The notes: a model not told the origin generated them from the sequence alone. A stretch of 64,000 bases of DNA from Bin55 sp028819195 (GCA_028819195.1 JAPPMF010000009.1:469079-533078), one strand, 5' to 3'. Shown: positions 19,601-26,943, counted from the first letter of the stretch. Translations and numbers: made by a program.

Positions 19601-20128
19601 AATAACAAGTGCCCCCCATAATGCGAGATTTGGAAGCACATCAAAAACTACAAAACTCAGGATACTCCAAATTTCGATAGGTTCGCCAAAACTAAATCCT
19701 GCGACTTGACTGATACCACTGTATACCACGACTAAAAAGAGGAAGATCAACATTGGTATGAAGAATAACCAAATGACTCCTGCTAGTCTGCCCACTAATA
19801 GTTCTATGTTGGTTATTGGCCGTGAATCAATTACTTCGTAAATGCGGTTTTTAACGTCCCGAGTACGAATATCGAAGGACAGAAAGATGATCCCAAGTGA
19901 GAAGAGACCGACAAATAATGTACCCATAGCGGCGAGGATGTATCTTGGATTGTTTAACCCTGAGACGCTTGTTCCGGTCGAACCAATCATAAAACCGAGA
20001 CTAATTCCAAGATATTGTCCAAGTGAAATCAGCGACGCTAGCACAATGAACACCCATGTTCGTGCCATCCTTCGACATTGTTGCATCTCGGCGCGCGCGA
20101 CCGACAATATTGCGTTTATATTTAGCAT
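16661..20128 (-). CDS. ABC-2 type permease with very large extracytoplasmic M1-like region and golvesin-like C-terminal domain
   Basis: An 1155-aa protein. The first 290 residues hold about seven hydrophobic helices in an ABC-2 permease arrangement, with a cytoplasmic loop SFDIRTRDVKNRIYEVIDSRPITN typical of such exporters. The remaining roughly 860 residues are soluble and probably periplasmic. They resemble the M1-aminopeptidase-like region of ABC permease/M1 fusions (FPYELFSFVEVPTRLRVYGGG), but no HExxH zinc motif occurs anywhere in the protein. The last 120 residues (GNWRLEYYIGS, then GWVSVGEYELDAGPVVIEV and LIADAIRW) resemble the golvesin C-terminal-like sandwich domain. It lies 15 bp after its ATPase gene and 6 bp before the adaptor. 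Substrate unknown; the M1-like and golvesin assignments are by eye. Confidence 0.75.
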   Translation of the reverse strand: MLNINAILSVARAEMQQCRRMARTWVFIVLASLISLGQYLGISLGFMIGSTGTSVSGLNNPRYILAAMGTLFVGLFSLGIIFLSFDIRTRDVKNRIYEVIDSRPITNIELLVGRLAGVIWLFFIPMLIFLFLVVVYSGISQVAGFSFGEPIEIWSILSFVVFDVLPNLALWGALVILLAVLVRLRFLVVILTIGLMFGLQWLVSRLPLDLQLALTPSSAVVFPSDLAPFFVNSSMFFNRVAFLLIASGFLFVASALYVRREATQSRDGIIGVGAFTLGVVVLVSLCNFAGQEEKLESEWARIHSQESLTNLIDVQRITGQVDVFPGNKIQLDLQLQVVPSNDNVNDYEVFSLNPGYKIKTLEANGNTITDYQFDAGLLKISKQYFAGSVSELKIRAHGKLDLRFAYLDSVLQIDRKYFNALNFMFALGAEYSIFHTNFVALLPSIKWLPMAGPAVGEDQIDVRKRDYFNIDLQVSLPKNWIAAGTGHREQILSERRAIYRFTPSSPVPAVALIASKFEQATMEINGIEFEFLYSKKHRRTMQSLAIMEPKLKEWGEERLNLAESMGLNFPYELFSFVEVPTRLRVYGGGWRMESVLSQPGMALIREQLLPTARFDNSIKYWRSTNDNEEELAEQVFNSVRNYFQTDIFGGNALNSLAQQFIRNQSSPHDLGAIALDFLLQELVADVVVDNVDYFSVPTIIEDFTLLQQNLVFISRLRDQTNSYKTWETIENTRLSELDFRSDPQHAYHVLISKSEVVIQALKEVVGEEKLIQLLADLIDTFNGTNFSYDELRSLASQRGWEIDGVVGDWLTDTALPGFVVSTPQVIRLEDDEDLNSVYETTFKVWNGESVSGALKVWGVFDNPGDEFDERRSVLEPIRIPGEAGYLFAVQTERPPASIHITPYLSYNRSNIVLDIPELQLEDYTIQALAPQPTMVPIDWTPLPDGVIIVDDLDPGFSVEQTSTENQSEIPAFFRFFMELAGDLNETETDNGLPISPFDVVSGRQEIWYRNTHGPYFHKYRRTAARNDSPGEKIPAKFEANIDRSGNWRLEYYIGSTEVSSSSHSFSFSVGFGTATATTTTNSESEESNLLAPHTLTIENGSRTFETLLEPERVEQVGWVSVGEYELDAGPVVIEVTGEGKLIADAIRWTYLSETE

Positions 20129-20143
20129 CGCAGTTTCTTGAAA

Positions 20144-21121
20144 CTATTGACTAGGGGACGTACTACTCGGTTCTTCACTTTCGACCTGAGCTTCATCTAA
20201 TTTACCTCGCTCGGCCATGAATGCAAGATAAGCTTCTTCTAACGTTGGATTGTCAACGAGTTGTGCGTCGGTTAGCGAACTTCCCCGTTCTTTAGCAACA
20301 ACTCGAAAAGTCACATCATTTCCATCGAACGCGCGCGAAACGATTTCGTGTTTGCTTTCGAAGCTAGCGGCATGGTCGGTCGGGATAGTGACTTCGAATA
20401 CCTTACCGTGAGCACGTTTAAGAAATAGACTCGGATCGCCTTGAAAGGCGACAGAACCGTCGTCAATGATGGCAATTTGAGAACAACCACTACCAAGATC
20501 GGCCACGATATGTGTGGAACAAAGAATTGTATGTTCTTGTCCGAGTTCGGTCATAACTTGACGAAATCGCATCCTTTCTTCTGGGTCTAAACCAACCGTA
20601 GGTTCGTCGACTACTAGGACTAACGGGTTGTGCACCATAGCTTGGGCGACTCCAAGTCGACGTACCATACCACCCGAAAGTTTTTTGACTTTTCGATCCG
20701 CAACATCGGCAAGTCCTACTTGTTCAAGTACTTCGGCAACACGTTTTTTTCTTTCTTTTCGATTTGTCATACCGGAAATTGCGGCGAGGGTATCGACAAC
20801 TTCTTCCGTGCGATGTAGCCGCCACGCGCCAAATTCTTGCGGTAGGTAGCCAATACATTTGCGGACTTGATGGCACTCTTTAATGACATCGAATCCGCAT
20901 ACGTGCGCCGAACCTTCGGTAGGTCGCAGCAAGGTACAGATAATCCGCATCAACGTACTTTTGCCGGCACCATTCGCACCTAGCAACCCAAAAAAACCTG
21001 CACCTAATGAAAGGTTTACATCTTTCAGAACCATTTGATCCTTTTTGTAGGCATGCGAAACGCCAGAAACTGTGATGGCTGGCCCAGTCGAATTTGGTGG
21101 AGAATTGGTTAAATCAGTCAC
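20144..21121 (-). CDS. ABC transporter ATP-binding protein
   Basis: Cytoplasmic ATPase of the neighbouring ABC-2 permease, 325 aa. Walker A is GANGAGKST, the Q-loop is YLPQEFGAW, the signature is LSGGM, Walker B is LVLVVDEPTVGLDPEE and the switch His is in CSTHIV. A C-terminal extension of about 90 residues follows the ATPase core, as in multidrug/lipid ABC-2 exporters. The start is GTG with GAGG 7 nt upstream. It is the first gene of a four-gene minus-strand operon (ATPase, permease, RND adaptor, RND pump). Confidence 0.93.
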   Translation of the reverse strand: MTDLTNSPPNSTGPAITVSGVSHAYKKDQMVLKDVNLSLGAGFFGLLGANGAGKSTLMRIICTLLRPTEGSAHVCGFDVIKECHQVRKCIGYLPQEFGAWRLHRTEEVVDTLAAISGMTNRKERKKRVAEVLEQVGLADVADRKVKKLSGGMVRRLGVAQAMVHNPLVLVVDEPTVGLDPEERMRFRQVMTELGQEHTILCSTHIVADLGSGCSQIAIIDDGSVAFQGDPSLFLKRAHGKVFEVTIPTDHAASFESKHEIVSRAFDGNDVTFRVVAKERGSSLTDAQLVDNPTLEEAYLAFMAERGKLDEAQVESEEPSSTSPSQ

Positions 21122-21315
21122 AAGAAACCTCTATATGTGAATTTGAAAATTGTAACTTTGGGAAAATAACTCAACCGGTGTTTTGGTTTTGTACATGGGA
21201 AATAGATTAGGAATTCGCAAACTGTGATGAATTGATATTGCTATCACGCACATTTCGTGCCGTAAGTAAACAAACACCTCGTTGATGGCTTTAAACTTTG
21301 CTTGATTCAACAATA

Positions 21316-22152
21316 CTAGGGAATTTCTTGGTTTCGTATTTCAGCACCAACGTCAGTTACGTTACTAAAATCTCCGGGATCCACTTCTTCATACTGTTTC
21401 AACCCCAAGTACGGTCGTAAAACCGATACTAACAAATAGGCTGGTCCGGTATCGATCAAAGCCACGACCAACTTAAACACATAACCAGAAGCGATCAGAA
21501 CTATTAGCTGTGGCACTAAAGAATGATCGGCATCTATCGGTAACGCTGCGCGTGCTAGGAAGTATGTAACCAAAATGACAGCTGTGGTATCGATCAACTG
21601 ACTGACCAGTGTCGACCCATTATTACGCAACCATAGATGTTTTCCTTTGGTCAATCTTTTCCAGAAATGAAATAAATGGACGTCGCAAAACTGCGCGGTG
21701 AGATACGCAACCATTGACGCTGTCATGATCGCAAACGTCATAGTTCGGATCTCAAAAAACACTGGTTCTCGACCAGCCGCGTCACGAACTACATTCCCTA
21801 ATTGATCGAATTCGTCTGGATTAGCACCGGGTAACACTCCTCCGAGCCACAGAATGAAAATGATCCAAATATTCACGATGAATCCAACCCATACCATATC
21901 GGCGGCACGCTTTCTACCATATAGCTCACTAATCAAATCAGTACATAGAAAAGTAATCGGGTAGGGCAAAATTCCGACCGCTACCTGTAGTGGTATTTTG
22001 AACTCCATTATCGAGAAAGAGAGATCCAACCATCGACTAATTCCTACTAGATTCAGCATAGCTAGGGAACCAAGAAAAATACCCGATAGTAACAGGAACA
22101 CTCTTTGTCGCCGAATTCGATACTTCTCTTCTAATCGATTAATTGTTACCAT
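21316..22152 (-). CDS. yhhQ: Queuosine precursor transporter, YhhQ/VUT family
   Basis: Inner-membrane protein of 278 aa with about six to seven hydrophobic segments. YhhQ of E. coli imports preQ0/preQ1 for tRNA queuosine modification. Family hallmarks are ILPYPITFLCTDLISELYGRKRA (residues about 61-83), TMTFAIMTASMVAYLTAQFCDVHLFHFWKRLT, and LRNNGSTLVSQLIDT. The start codon overlaps the stop of the short-chain dehydrogenase (7 nt), so it is coupled to the two genes before it. The exact substrate in this organism is inferred from the family. Confidence 0.9.
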   Translation of the reverse strand: MVTINRLEEKYRIRRQRVFLLLSGIFLGSLAMLNLVGISRWLDLSFSIMEFKIPLQVAVGILPYPITFLCTDLISELYGRKRAADMVWVGFIVNIWIIFILWLGGVLPGANPDEFDQLGNVVRDAAGREPVFFEIRTMTFAIMTASMVAYLTAQFCDVHLFHFWKRLTKGKHLWLRNNGSTLVSQLIDTTAVILVTYFLARAALPIDADHSLVPQLIVLIASGYVFKLVVALIDTGPAYLLVSVLRPYLGLKQYEEVDPGDFSNVTDVGAEIRNQEIP

Positions 22153-22847
22153 TCTTTTTGTCCTAAATTTGCATGAATGACACTACCATTGACAACAGGG
22201 TTTTGACCAACCCAAAAAATGGCTTCTGCGATTTCATCAGGTGATATTAGCCGTCCATAAGCTGTTCGTGCACCAAGTTGGACGAGGATTTCGTCAGGTG
22301 CGTTAGTACGCAGCATCTCCGTATCGGTGAATCCCGGACAAATAGCTGCAACGTGGACATCAGGGTTCGTCAGATCTTGACATAATGATTTCATCATACC
22401 GAGTTGTCCATGTTTCGACGTGACATAGGAAAATGTGTTCGAAACTGCTTTTTCTGACAAAGTCGACCCGACAAAAATAACACTTGAGTTTTTACCCATC
22501 TTCGGAATGATTAAGCGATTTAAGGTATTCGCAGCAATAACATTGACCTGTAGTATTGCGCGTAACGATTCATCGCTAGTATCTAGGGCATTATCTAGAC
22601 TGAATTGCGCCGCGTTATGAACTAAGTGAATCTCTTTGTCATTGTCTGCGTTGAAATGTTCCGTTATGACCAGTTCGATTACACTTTGTAGCTCATGACT
22701 GGATAAATCAGCAGGATAACTATGCACTTGGTCAATTGGACAAAGACGACGCGAAAGATTGATCACTTCAAACTTCGCTCGCAAAAACCGTTCAGCAGTT
22801 GCTAAGCCAATTCCACTACTTGCGCCAGTGACTAATAAGTACTTCAT
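22146..22847 (-). CDS. Short-chain dehydrogenase/reductase (SDR)
   Basis: NAD(P)-dependent oxidoreductase of the classical SDR type, 233 aa. It has the Rossmann motif TGASSGIG (residues 7-14), NAA in VHNAAQ, the catalytic Ser region IFVGSTLSE and the YxxxK catalytic pair in SYVTSKHGQ, with PGFTDTEM after it. The ATG at 22847 overlaps the stop of the PTPS-like gene (ATGA); an in-frame TTG 5 codons upstream is less likely. The partner genes suggest a pteridine substrate such as a dihydropterin, but it lacks the TGxxxR motif of pteridine reductases, so its substrate is unknown. Confidence 0.88.
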   Translation of the reverse strand: MKYLLVTGASSGIGLATAERFLRAKFEVINLSRRLCPIDQVHSYPADLSSHELQSVIELVITEHFNADNDKEIHLVHNAAQFSLDNALDTSDESLRAILQVNVIAANTLNRLIIPKMGKNSSVIFVGSTLSEKAVSNTFSYVTSKHGQLGMMKSLCQDLTNPDVHVAAICPGFTDTEMLRTNAPDEILVQLGARTAYGRLISPDEIAEAIFWVGQNPVVNGSVIHANLGQKEW

Positions 22848-23347
22848 TGTTGGTTTGACCAAGTTACTGTAGCGTGTTCACTCGGACCCGACGCAATCGA
22901 CAAGGTAAATTGTTGTATTGGCATCGAAATAAATCGAGAATCCTCGAGTAATTGTTGCATAAACCAACGCGCGAGTTCCTCCACAGTTACATTTCTAATA
23001 TCAATCAGCATGACATCTTGCTTGCAGAGGAGCATAAATTTATCTGCGAGTGTTAGTCGGTAGTGTTCGGTTTCTTCCGAGATTTGAAGATAGGGCGACT
23101 GAGTAGGTATCAGTATATGTTCGTCTAATCGTTCGCAGTGTTCCGCTAGTATAGACTTCAATATGTTATAGTCGAAGCACAAACCATTATCGTTTATCGT
23201 TCCCGTGGCTACAGTACGAACTTGATAGTTATGACCGTGTAGATTCTCTCGACGGTTTTTAGAGAATATCGTGAAGTGAGCACAAGAAAAGTGCAACGAT
23301 TCCTTGTGTACTTTAATTTGGACGGATTCTAGGGTGCTCGGTTTCAC
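22844..23347 (-). CDS. 6-pyruvoyl-tetrahydropterin synthase / QueD-like protein, Glu in place of catalytic Cys (PTPS-III-like)
   Basis: T-fold enzyme of 167 aa. Zinc-binding histidines are His24 (CAHF), His37 and His39 (LHGHNY). The C-terminal half has FDYNILKSIL, LDEHILIP, NVTVEELARWFM and SGPSEHATV, as in PTPS/QueD proteins. In QueD and PTPS the motif is CxxxHGH. Here the Cys position is Arg33 and is followed by Glu34 (RENLHGH). A Glu at that place marks PTPS-III paralogs, reported to make 6-hydroxymethyl-dihydropterin and bypass FolB. The start is GTG. It is the first gene of a coupled trio with the SDR and YhhQ. Whether it serves folate or queuosine synthesis is open. Confidence 0.82.
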   Translation of the reverse strand: MKPSTLESVQIKVHKESLHFSCAHFTIFSKNRRENLHGHNYQVRTVATGTINDNGLCFDYNILKSILAEHCERLDEHILIPTQSPYLQISEETEHYRLTLADKFMLLCKQDVMLIDIRNVTVEELARWFMQQLLEDSRFISMPIQQFTLSIASGPSEHATVTWSNQQ

Positions 23348-23455
23348 GGTTTGATGGTTTATAGCAAGTAATGGTTGATCTTTGACTATTTCTTGAGAAC
23401 GATTGACTTCATTTCAACCTATAGAGTGTGCGAGAGAATCTTAACATTGACTTCC

Positions 23456-24238
23456 TTAAACCATGCTCAAGGATAAAGACCTAAAACGATTGTTGATCTC
23501 CAAGTTTAATTCACCCCCTTCAACTCGGAAGCAGTCTAGCAGGGTATCGTAGATATCGCCACATCCAATGAAATTCCAAAATCCTTCAGCAACCTTGAGT
23601 TCTTGTTCAATATCGATCGTGCTTTGTACCGTCCACCGTTGATAGGGTTTAGGCTCATAGGGATTGTAAGGGATACCAGCGAATGTATGAATGTCCGCCT
23701 CAGGGTTCTTCGCAAGATATATTGCAACCCAATCAAGTAAAGTACGTTTTATTTCCTTAAATCCACCGATATTGGGTTTTGCAGTTTTGATATCACAGAG
23801 ATAAACAGTTCCACTTTGGTTTTCTAAAAACAAATCAGCCCGTACAGGTTTTAACGACTTCATTTTTCCTGACTGACAAACGGCCCGAATCCGTTTGATG
23901 TCAGAGAACTTATCAGGTACGGTGGTTTTCATACTAAGTTCATTGAGTATGTCTTGTATTACTATTTGTGCCTGACTGCTGATTTGAGTACCAACCTCAT
24001 ATTCTCGGATGGCGCGAAAATTTTTGTCCGCGATCAAATGAGCTATTGGTTCAAATATCTTGGTTCCAAAGGAGGTGTTTAAAGAGTGAATGAAAGAAAA
24101 TAAAGCCAATCGGTCATGGCCGATTAGACGAGAATGAAACGGCATATGCCGAGTCTCTGGCGAGTATGCTTCAAGTTTTTTGAGGAGGCAATCTCGAATA
24201 ATTTGTTTGACTTGTTCTTGTACTTTCGCCGATAACAT
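23456..24238 (-). CDS. TdeIII-like type II restriction endonuclease
   Basis: A 260-aa protein next to a DNA methyltransferase. It has a PD-(D/E)xK-type active site: Asp135 in VRADLFLE, then CDIK with Asp149 and Lys151, followed by TAKPNIGGFKEIKRTLLDW, a stretch I associate with the TdeIII restriction endonuclease family. TdeIII recognises GGNCC; the specificity here is inferred only. The ATG start lies 4 bp after the methyltransferase stop, so the two genes form one unit with the methyltransferase first, as is usual for protection before cutting. Confidence 0.8.
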   Translation of the reverse strand: MLSAKVQEQVKQIIRDCLLKKLEAYSPETRHMPFHSRLIGHDRLALFSFIHSLNTSFGTKIFEPIAHLIADKNFRAIREYEVGTQISSQAQIVIQDILNELSMKTTVPDKFSDIKRIRAVCQSGKMKSLKPVRADLFLENQSGTVYLCDIKTAKPNIGGFKEIKRTLLDWVAIYLAKNPEADIHTFAGIPYNPYEPKPYQRWTVQSTIDIEQELKVAEGFWNFIGCGDIYDTLLDCFRVEGGELNLEINNRFRSLSLSMV

Positions 24239-24242
24239 TGAT

Positions 24243-25832
24243 CTATCTTTCCTTCAAGTGAAAAACTGTTTCAGAATAAGCTCTTCCTCGATCCTTTTCA
24301 ACTCGATTTAAAACAGGACGTTTGAAAGTATTGACAATTTGCATATGAGCTAGATCTGCGATTTGTGGATAAAGGTCATATTTGTCGTTAGCTACAAGAA
24401 ACACGTCGTAATCAGTTTGAAAAAATTTCTTGTTGAACCGGAGTACTTCGGCAATTCCTGCCACGTACGAGTCGCGCGCTAACTTGCTCTGACCGCGTTT
24501 AAGTGAGCCAATCTCGGACTGATCGTCGCGTTCAATTTCCAACAATTCATAAGCGTATGCATGCTGCTCGTGATAGTCAATCATTCCAACATAAGGGGGA
24601 CTGGTAAAAATGCCACGAAATTTTTGTTGCGCTACCAAATTTTCCAGAGAAGTGTTGAACGATGATAATTGTCCGATAAGGTCGAGCTCGCGACTATCGC
24701 CGTGTAGACAAATTTGATGCGTGTTTGTGCGCTTGTGGTCGAATTCTTGTAACCGTCGTAAGGTGTCTATCGAGTATCTCTTCCACCAGTTGAGAATTGT
24801 AAGTGGGGGTTTACATATCTTATGGTGCTTTCGGCAATAGTAAGGAGCATGAACAGGAGTTTTTAGAGTACCGAGGTCTGCATGACTCGTGGCTCTACTC
24901 GAGCGAACCGTCCTACTCAAAATTACTCCCAGAATATTCCATAGTTTCTTTTCTCGGTACGGCTGCATTCGCTCGGTTAGGTATTCAACTTCTTTGCGGG
25001 CCGGAACGAGCAACCAAGTGTCCAAAAATCCTTTAGGTTTGTTCGGAACTAATTCAATTTCATATTGCTTAACTAGTTTTGTGAACTGAATTAAAAATTC
25101 TTTTTCTTTAGATTTAGAAAAAGAAACTTTTTCGTTGGTATTCTCTACTTGTGTTTTAGAACCAAAGTTGCGCGCATTAAACTCAGACAGAAGATAGTTC
25201 AGTTCGGTGCCAAATCCCCGAGCAGACTGATTTTTCTCAAGTTGTAGAAAGTGTTCTAAGTCGCTCGTCAATTCTAGTAATGTAGACGACAGTTGACTCA
25301 GTTCGTATTGCGCGATTTTTGTATTCGCGATAACGCAATTGAAAGCAGATACGTCTACACCGACGGCATGTATACCAAGTTCGTTAGCTTGAACCAAGGT
25401 TGTTCCACTACCACAAAAAGGATCCAACACAACGTCCCCAGGGCGAAAATAGACTTCTCTTTTGTATTGATCGGTGTGCTCATCTAAAAAATATTCGACC
25501 AGTTGCGGGATGAACTTTCCCTTGTAGGGATGTAACCGATGGACGTGTTTAGTCCGTTCCTTTTCTCGGTATTGATTAAATGACAACTGCCAGTTTAAGT
25601 CGTCGCCTAGTTCATGTTTCCATTGCTGTTCTTTATTGATGGAATCGTAGTATTTTTTCAGTTCGGTTTTATCAACATATGGACGACCATCTACACCAAC
25701 TGGACGAATTCGTCCATATTGGATGAGATACGAGATGTTTTCGATGGAAATCGATCGCCGTGTGTAGTCCGACGCCCAATTCGCGGCTTGTGCGACATTG
25801 ATGAGGTTTTGATCTGATTCTTTGAAAAGCAA
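24243..25832 (-). CDS. Type II DNA methyltransferase (gamma-class, probably N4-cytosine) of the TdeIII-like system
   Basis: A 529-aa S-adenosylmethionine-dependent DNA methyltransferase. The motif order is X (HPYKGKFIPQLVEYFL, residues 101-116), I (DPFCGSGTT, 137-145) and IV (TSPPYVGMIDY, about 405-415), i.e. gamma order; SPPY favours N4-cytosine. The first 65 residues look like a helix-turn-helix/DNA-reading module. The callable start is TTG at 25832. The frame is open 16 codons further upstream without ATG/GTG, and an ATG at 25872 is out of frame by one base. Removing one base after that ATG would give MKIFNDILLLKNPLLFKES in frame, so the original start may have been lost by a frameshift. 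Confidence 0.85.
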   Translation of the reverse strand: MLFKESDQNLINVAQAANWASDYTRRSISIENISYLIQYGRIRPVGVDGRPYVDKTELKKYYDSINKEQQWKHELGDDLNWQLSFNQYREKERTKHVHRLHPYKGKFIPQLVEYFLDEHTDQYKREVYFRPGDVVLDPFCGSGTTLVQANELGIHAVGVDVSAFNCVIANTKIAQYELSQLSSTLLELTSDLEHFLQLEKNQSARGFGTELNYLLSEFNARNFGSKTQVENTNEKVSFSKSKEKEFLIQFTKLVKQYEIELVPNKPKGFLDTWLLVPARKEVEYLTERMQPYREKKLWNILGVILSRTVRSSRATSHADLGTLKTPVHAPYYCRKHHKICKPPLTILNWWKRYSIDTLRRLQEFDHKRTNTHQICLHGDSRELDLIGQLSSFNTSLENLVAQQKFRGIFTSPPYVGMIDYHEQHAYAYELLEIERDDQSEIGSLKRGQSKLARDSYVAGIAEVLRFNKKFFQTDYDVFLVANDKYDLYPQIADLAHMQIVNTFKRPVLNRVEKDRGRAYSETVFHLKER

Positions 25833-25924
25833 AGGATTTTTGAGAAGCAGTATGTCGTTGAAAATTTTGCATACTTCAAATTAGTTGTGCATGAATTGAC
25901 GAACTGAGCATATCCAAAACTCTC

Positions 25925-26102
25925 TTCATTTGACGTGGTACCCAACAGAATTATCTCGTACTCAATCATTTATCACTTGCTTTCTTGGAGCAACACCGGA
26001 GATTTAGTCTACGATCCGTTCCTTGATTCGGGCACAACTGCTGTGATGGCAACTTGAACCGACGGGAGCGAGGTAAACGAACAGTATTGCGAGATATCGT
26101 AA
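25925..26102 (+). pseudogene. Decayed C-terminal end of a second DNA methyltransferase
   Basis: The plus strand encodes SWSNTGDLVYDPFLDSGTTA (25986-26042), a methyltransferase motif I with Gly changed to Asp. After a frame break come NLNRR and then, 26064-26099, GSEVNEQYCEIS, which is how beta-class DNA methyltransferases end (IG-E-N-EYCEIA). An in-frame TGA (26055-26057) and two small frameshifts interrupt it, and a WYPTEL run just before is in another frame. Only the C-terminal part remains. It is a different class and opposite strand from the intact methyltransferase beside it. Confidence 0.75.
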
Positions 26103-26357
26103 CAGGGTTTGTTGATACAAACGCTACCATCAATGACAAAATGCTAGCGTGTCAAATTCGAACCGTAAATCGGTCTATTTTGGACCGCGGACCAGTTCTG
26201 GATTCCAATCGCCGTACAACCTTATCTAGAGGTTAACCGTCATGTCGATAAAATTTCACACTTACATCTGAGAAGATCAAGTGGTCAATGTTGCTGATCT
26301 GTAGTGGTTAGGTTTATCGTGCACGTAATCTGGAAAGCTTCTCGGTATGAACAGTAA

Positions 26358-26442
26358 GGAGGGGTTCCCGAGTGGCCAAAGGGATCAGACTGTAAATCTG
26401 ACGTCTACGACTTCGGAGGTTCGAATCCTCCCCCCTCCACCA
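26358..26442 (+). tRNA. tRNA-Tyr (anticodon GUA)
   Basis: Class II tRNA of 85 nt with a long variable arm. The acceptor GGAGGGG pairs with CCCCTCC, the anticodon loop CTGTAAA sits in stem TCAGA/TCTGA, and CCA is encoded. It is first in the Tyr-Gly-Thr-Trp array ahead of secE. Confidence 0.96.
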
Positions 26443-26494
26443 CAACGATACGTCAATTTTCTTACGAGATTAACGAGTAGTGAAGAACAAATTT

Positions 26495-26568
26495 GCGGGC
26501 ATTGTTTAGTGGTAGAACCTCAGCCTTCCAAGCTGATGGCGCGGGTTCGATTCCCGCTGCCCGCACCA
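26495..26568 (+). tRNA. tRNA-Gly (anticodon UCC)
   Basis: The acceptor GCGGGCA pairs with TGCCCGC. The anticodon loop CTTCCAA sits in stem TCAGC/GCTGA, the T loop is GTTCGATTC, and CCA is encoded. It is second in the array. Confidence 0.96.
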
Positions 26569-26616
26569 TTGTTTTTGAATAAAAGTAAAATATAGCGCTC
26601 GATTCGCGAATACATT

Positions 26617-26692
26617 GCTCACATAGCTCAGCCGGTAGAGCGCTTCCTTGGTAAGGAAGAGGTCATCGGTTCAAGTCCGATTGTGAGCACCA
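26617..26692 (+). tRNA. tRNA-Thr (anticodon GGU)
   Basis: The acceptor GCTCACA pairs with TGTGAGC. The anticodon loop TTGGTAA sits in stem CTTCC/GGAAG, the T loop is GTTCAAGTC, and CCA is encoded. In E. coli and Pseudomonas a tuf gene follows this tRNA; here 130 bp without a gene separate it from tRNA-Trp. Confidence 0.96.
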
Positions 26693-26822
26693 ACCACAAG
26701 ATGTCACAAGACTGTTCATCGATTAACGTCGAGTAGTCATTTATCAAATTAAGAGGATAACTACTGGGATACACAACGTTGTAGCGGACACGAATGAACA
26801 ACTTCACGTTCGTATCCAACCT

Positions 26823-26898
26823 AGGCCAGTAGCTCAATTGGCAGAGCGGCGGTCTCCAAAACCGCAGGTTGGGGGTTCGATGCCCTCCTGGCCTGCCA
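26823..26898 (+). tRNA. tRNA-Trp (anticodon CCA)
   Basis: The acceptor AGGCCAG pairs with CTGGCCT and the discriminator is G73. The anticodon loop CTCCAAA sits in stem GCGGT/ACCGC, and CCA is encoded. It lies 45 bp ahead of secE and is probably co-transcribed with it. Confidence 0.96.
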
Positions 26899-26943
26899 TT
26901 TTTACATAAACGTGTCTTGATCAGTACGGAGGTACACACAAAC

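Noticed and set aside
16661..20128. Active M1 aminopeptidase
   Set aside because: No HExxH motif anywhere in the protein, so metallopeptidase activity is not supported.
21131..21313. 60-codon minus-strand frame between the ABC ATPase and yhhQ
   Set aside because: No family resemblance or start signal; more likely the upstream region of the ABC-RND operon.
25691..25969. 92-codon minus-strand frame overlapping the methyltransferase N-terminus
   Set aside because: It is a different frame of the methyltransferase gene plus the opposite strand of the methyltransferase relic; the encoded protein looks random.
26358..26898. Integration site of a mobile island in the tRNA array
   Set aside because: The restriction-modification genes lie on the 5' side of the array and no integrase, direct repeat of a tRNA end or other mobile gene was seen.
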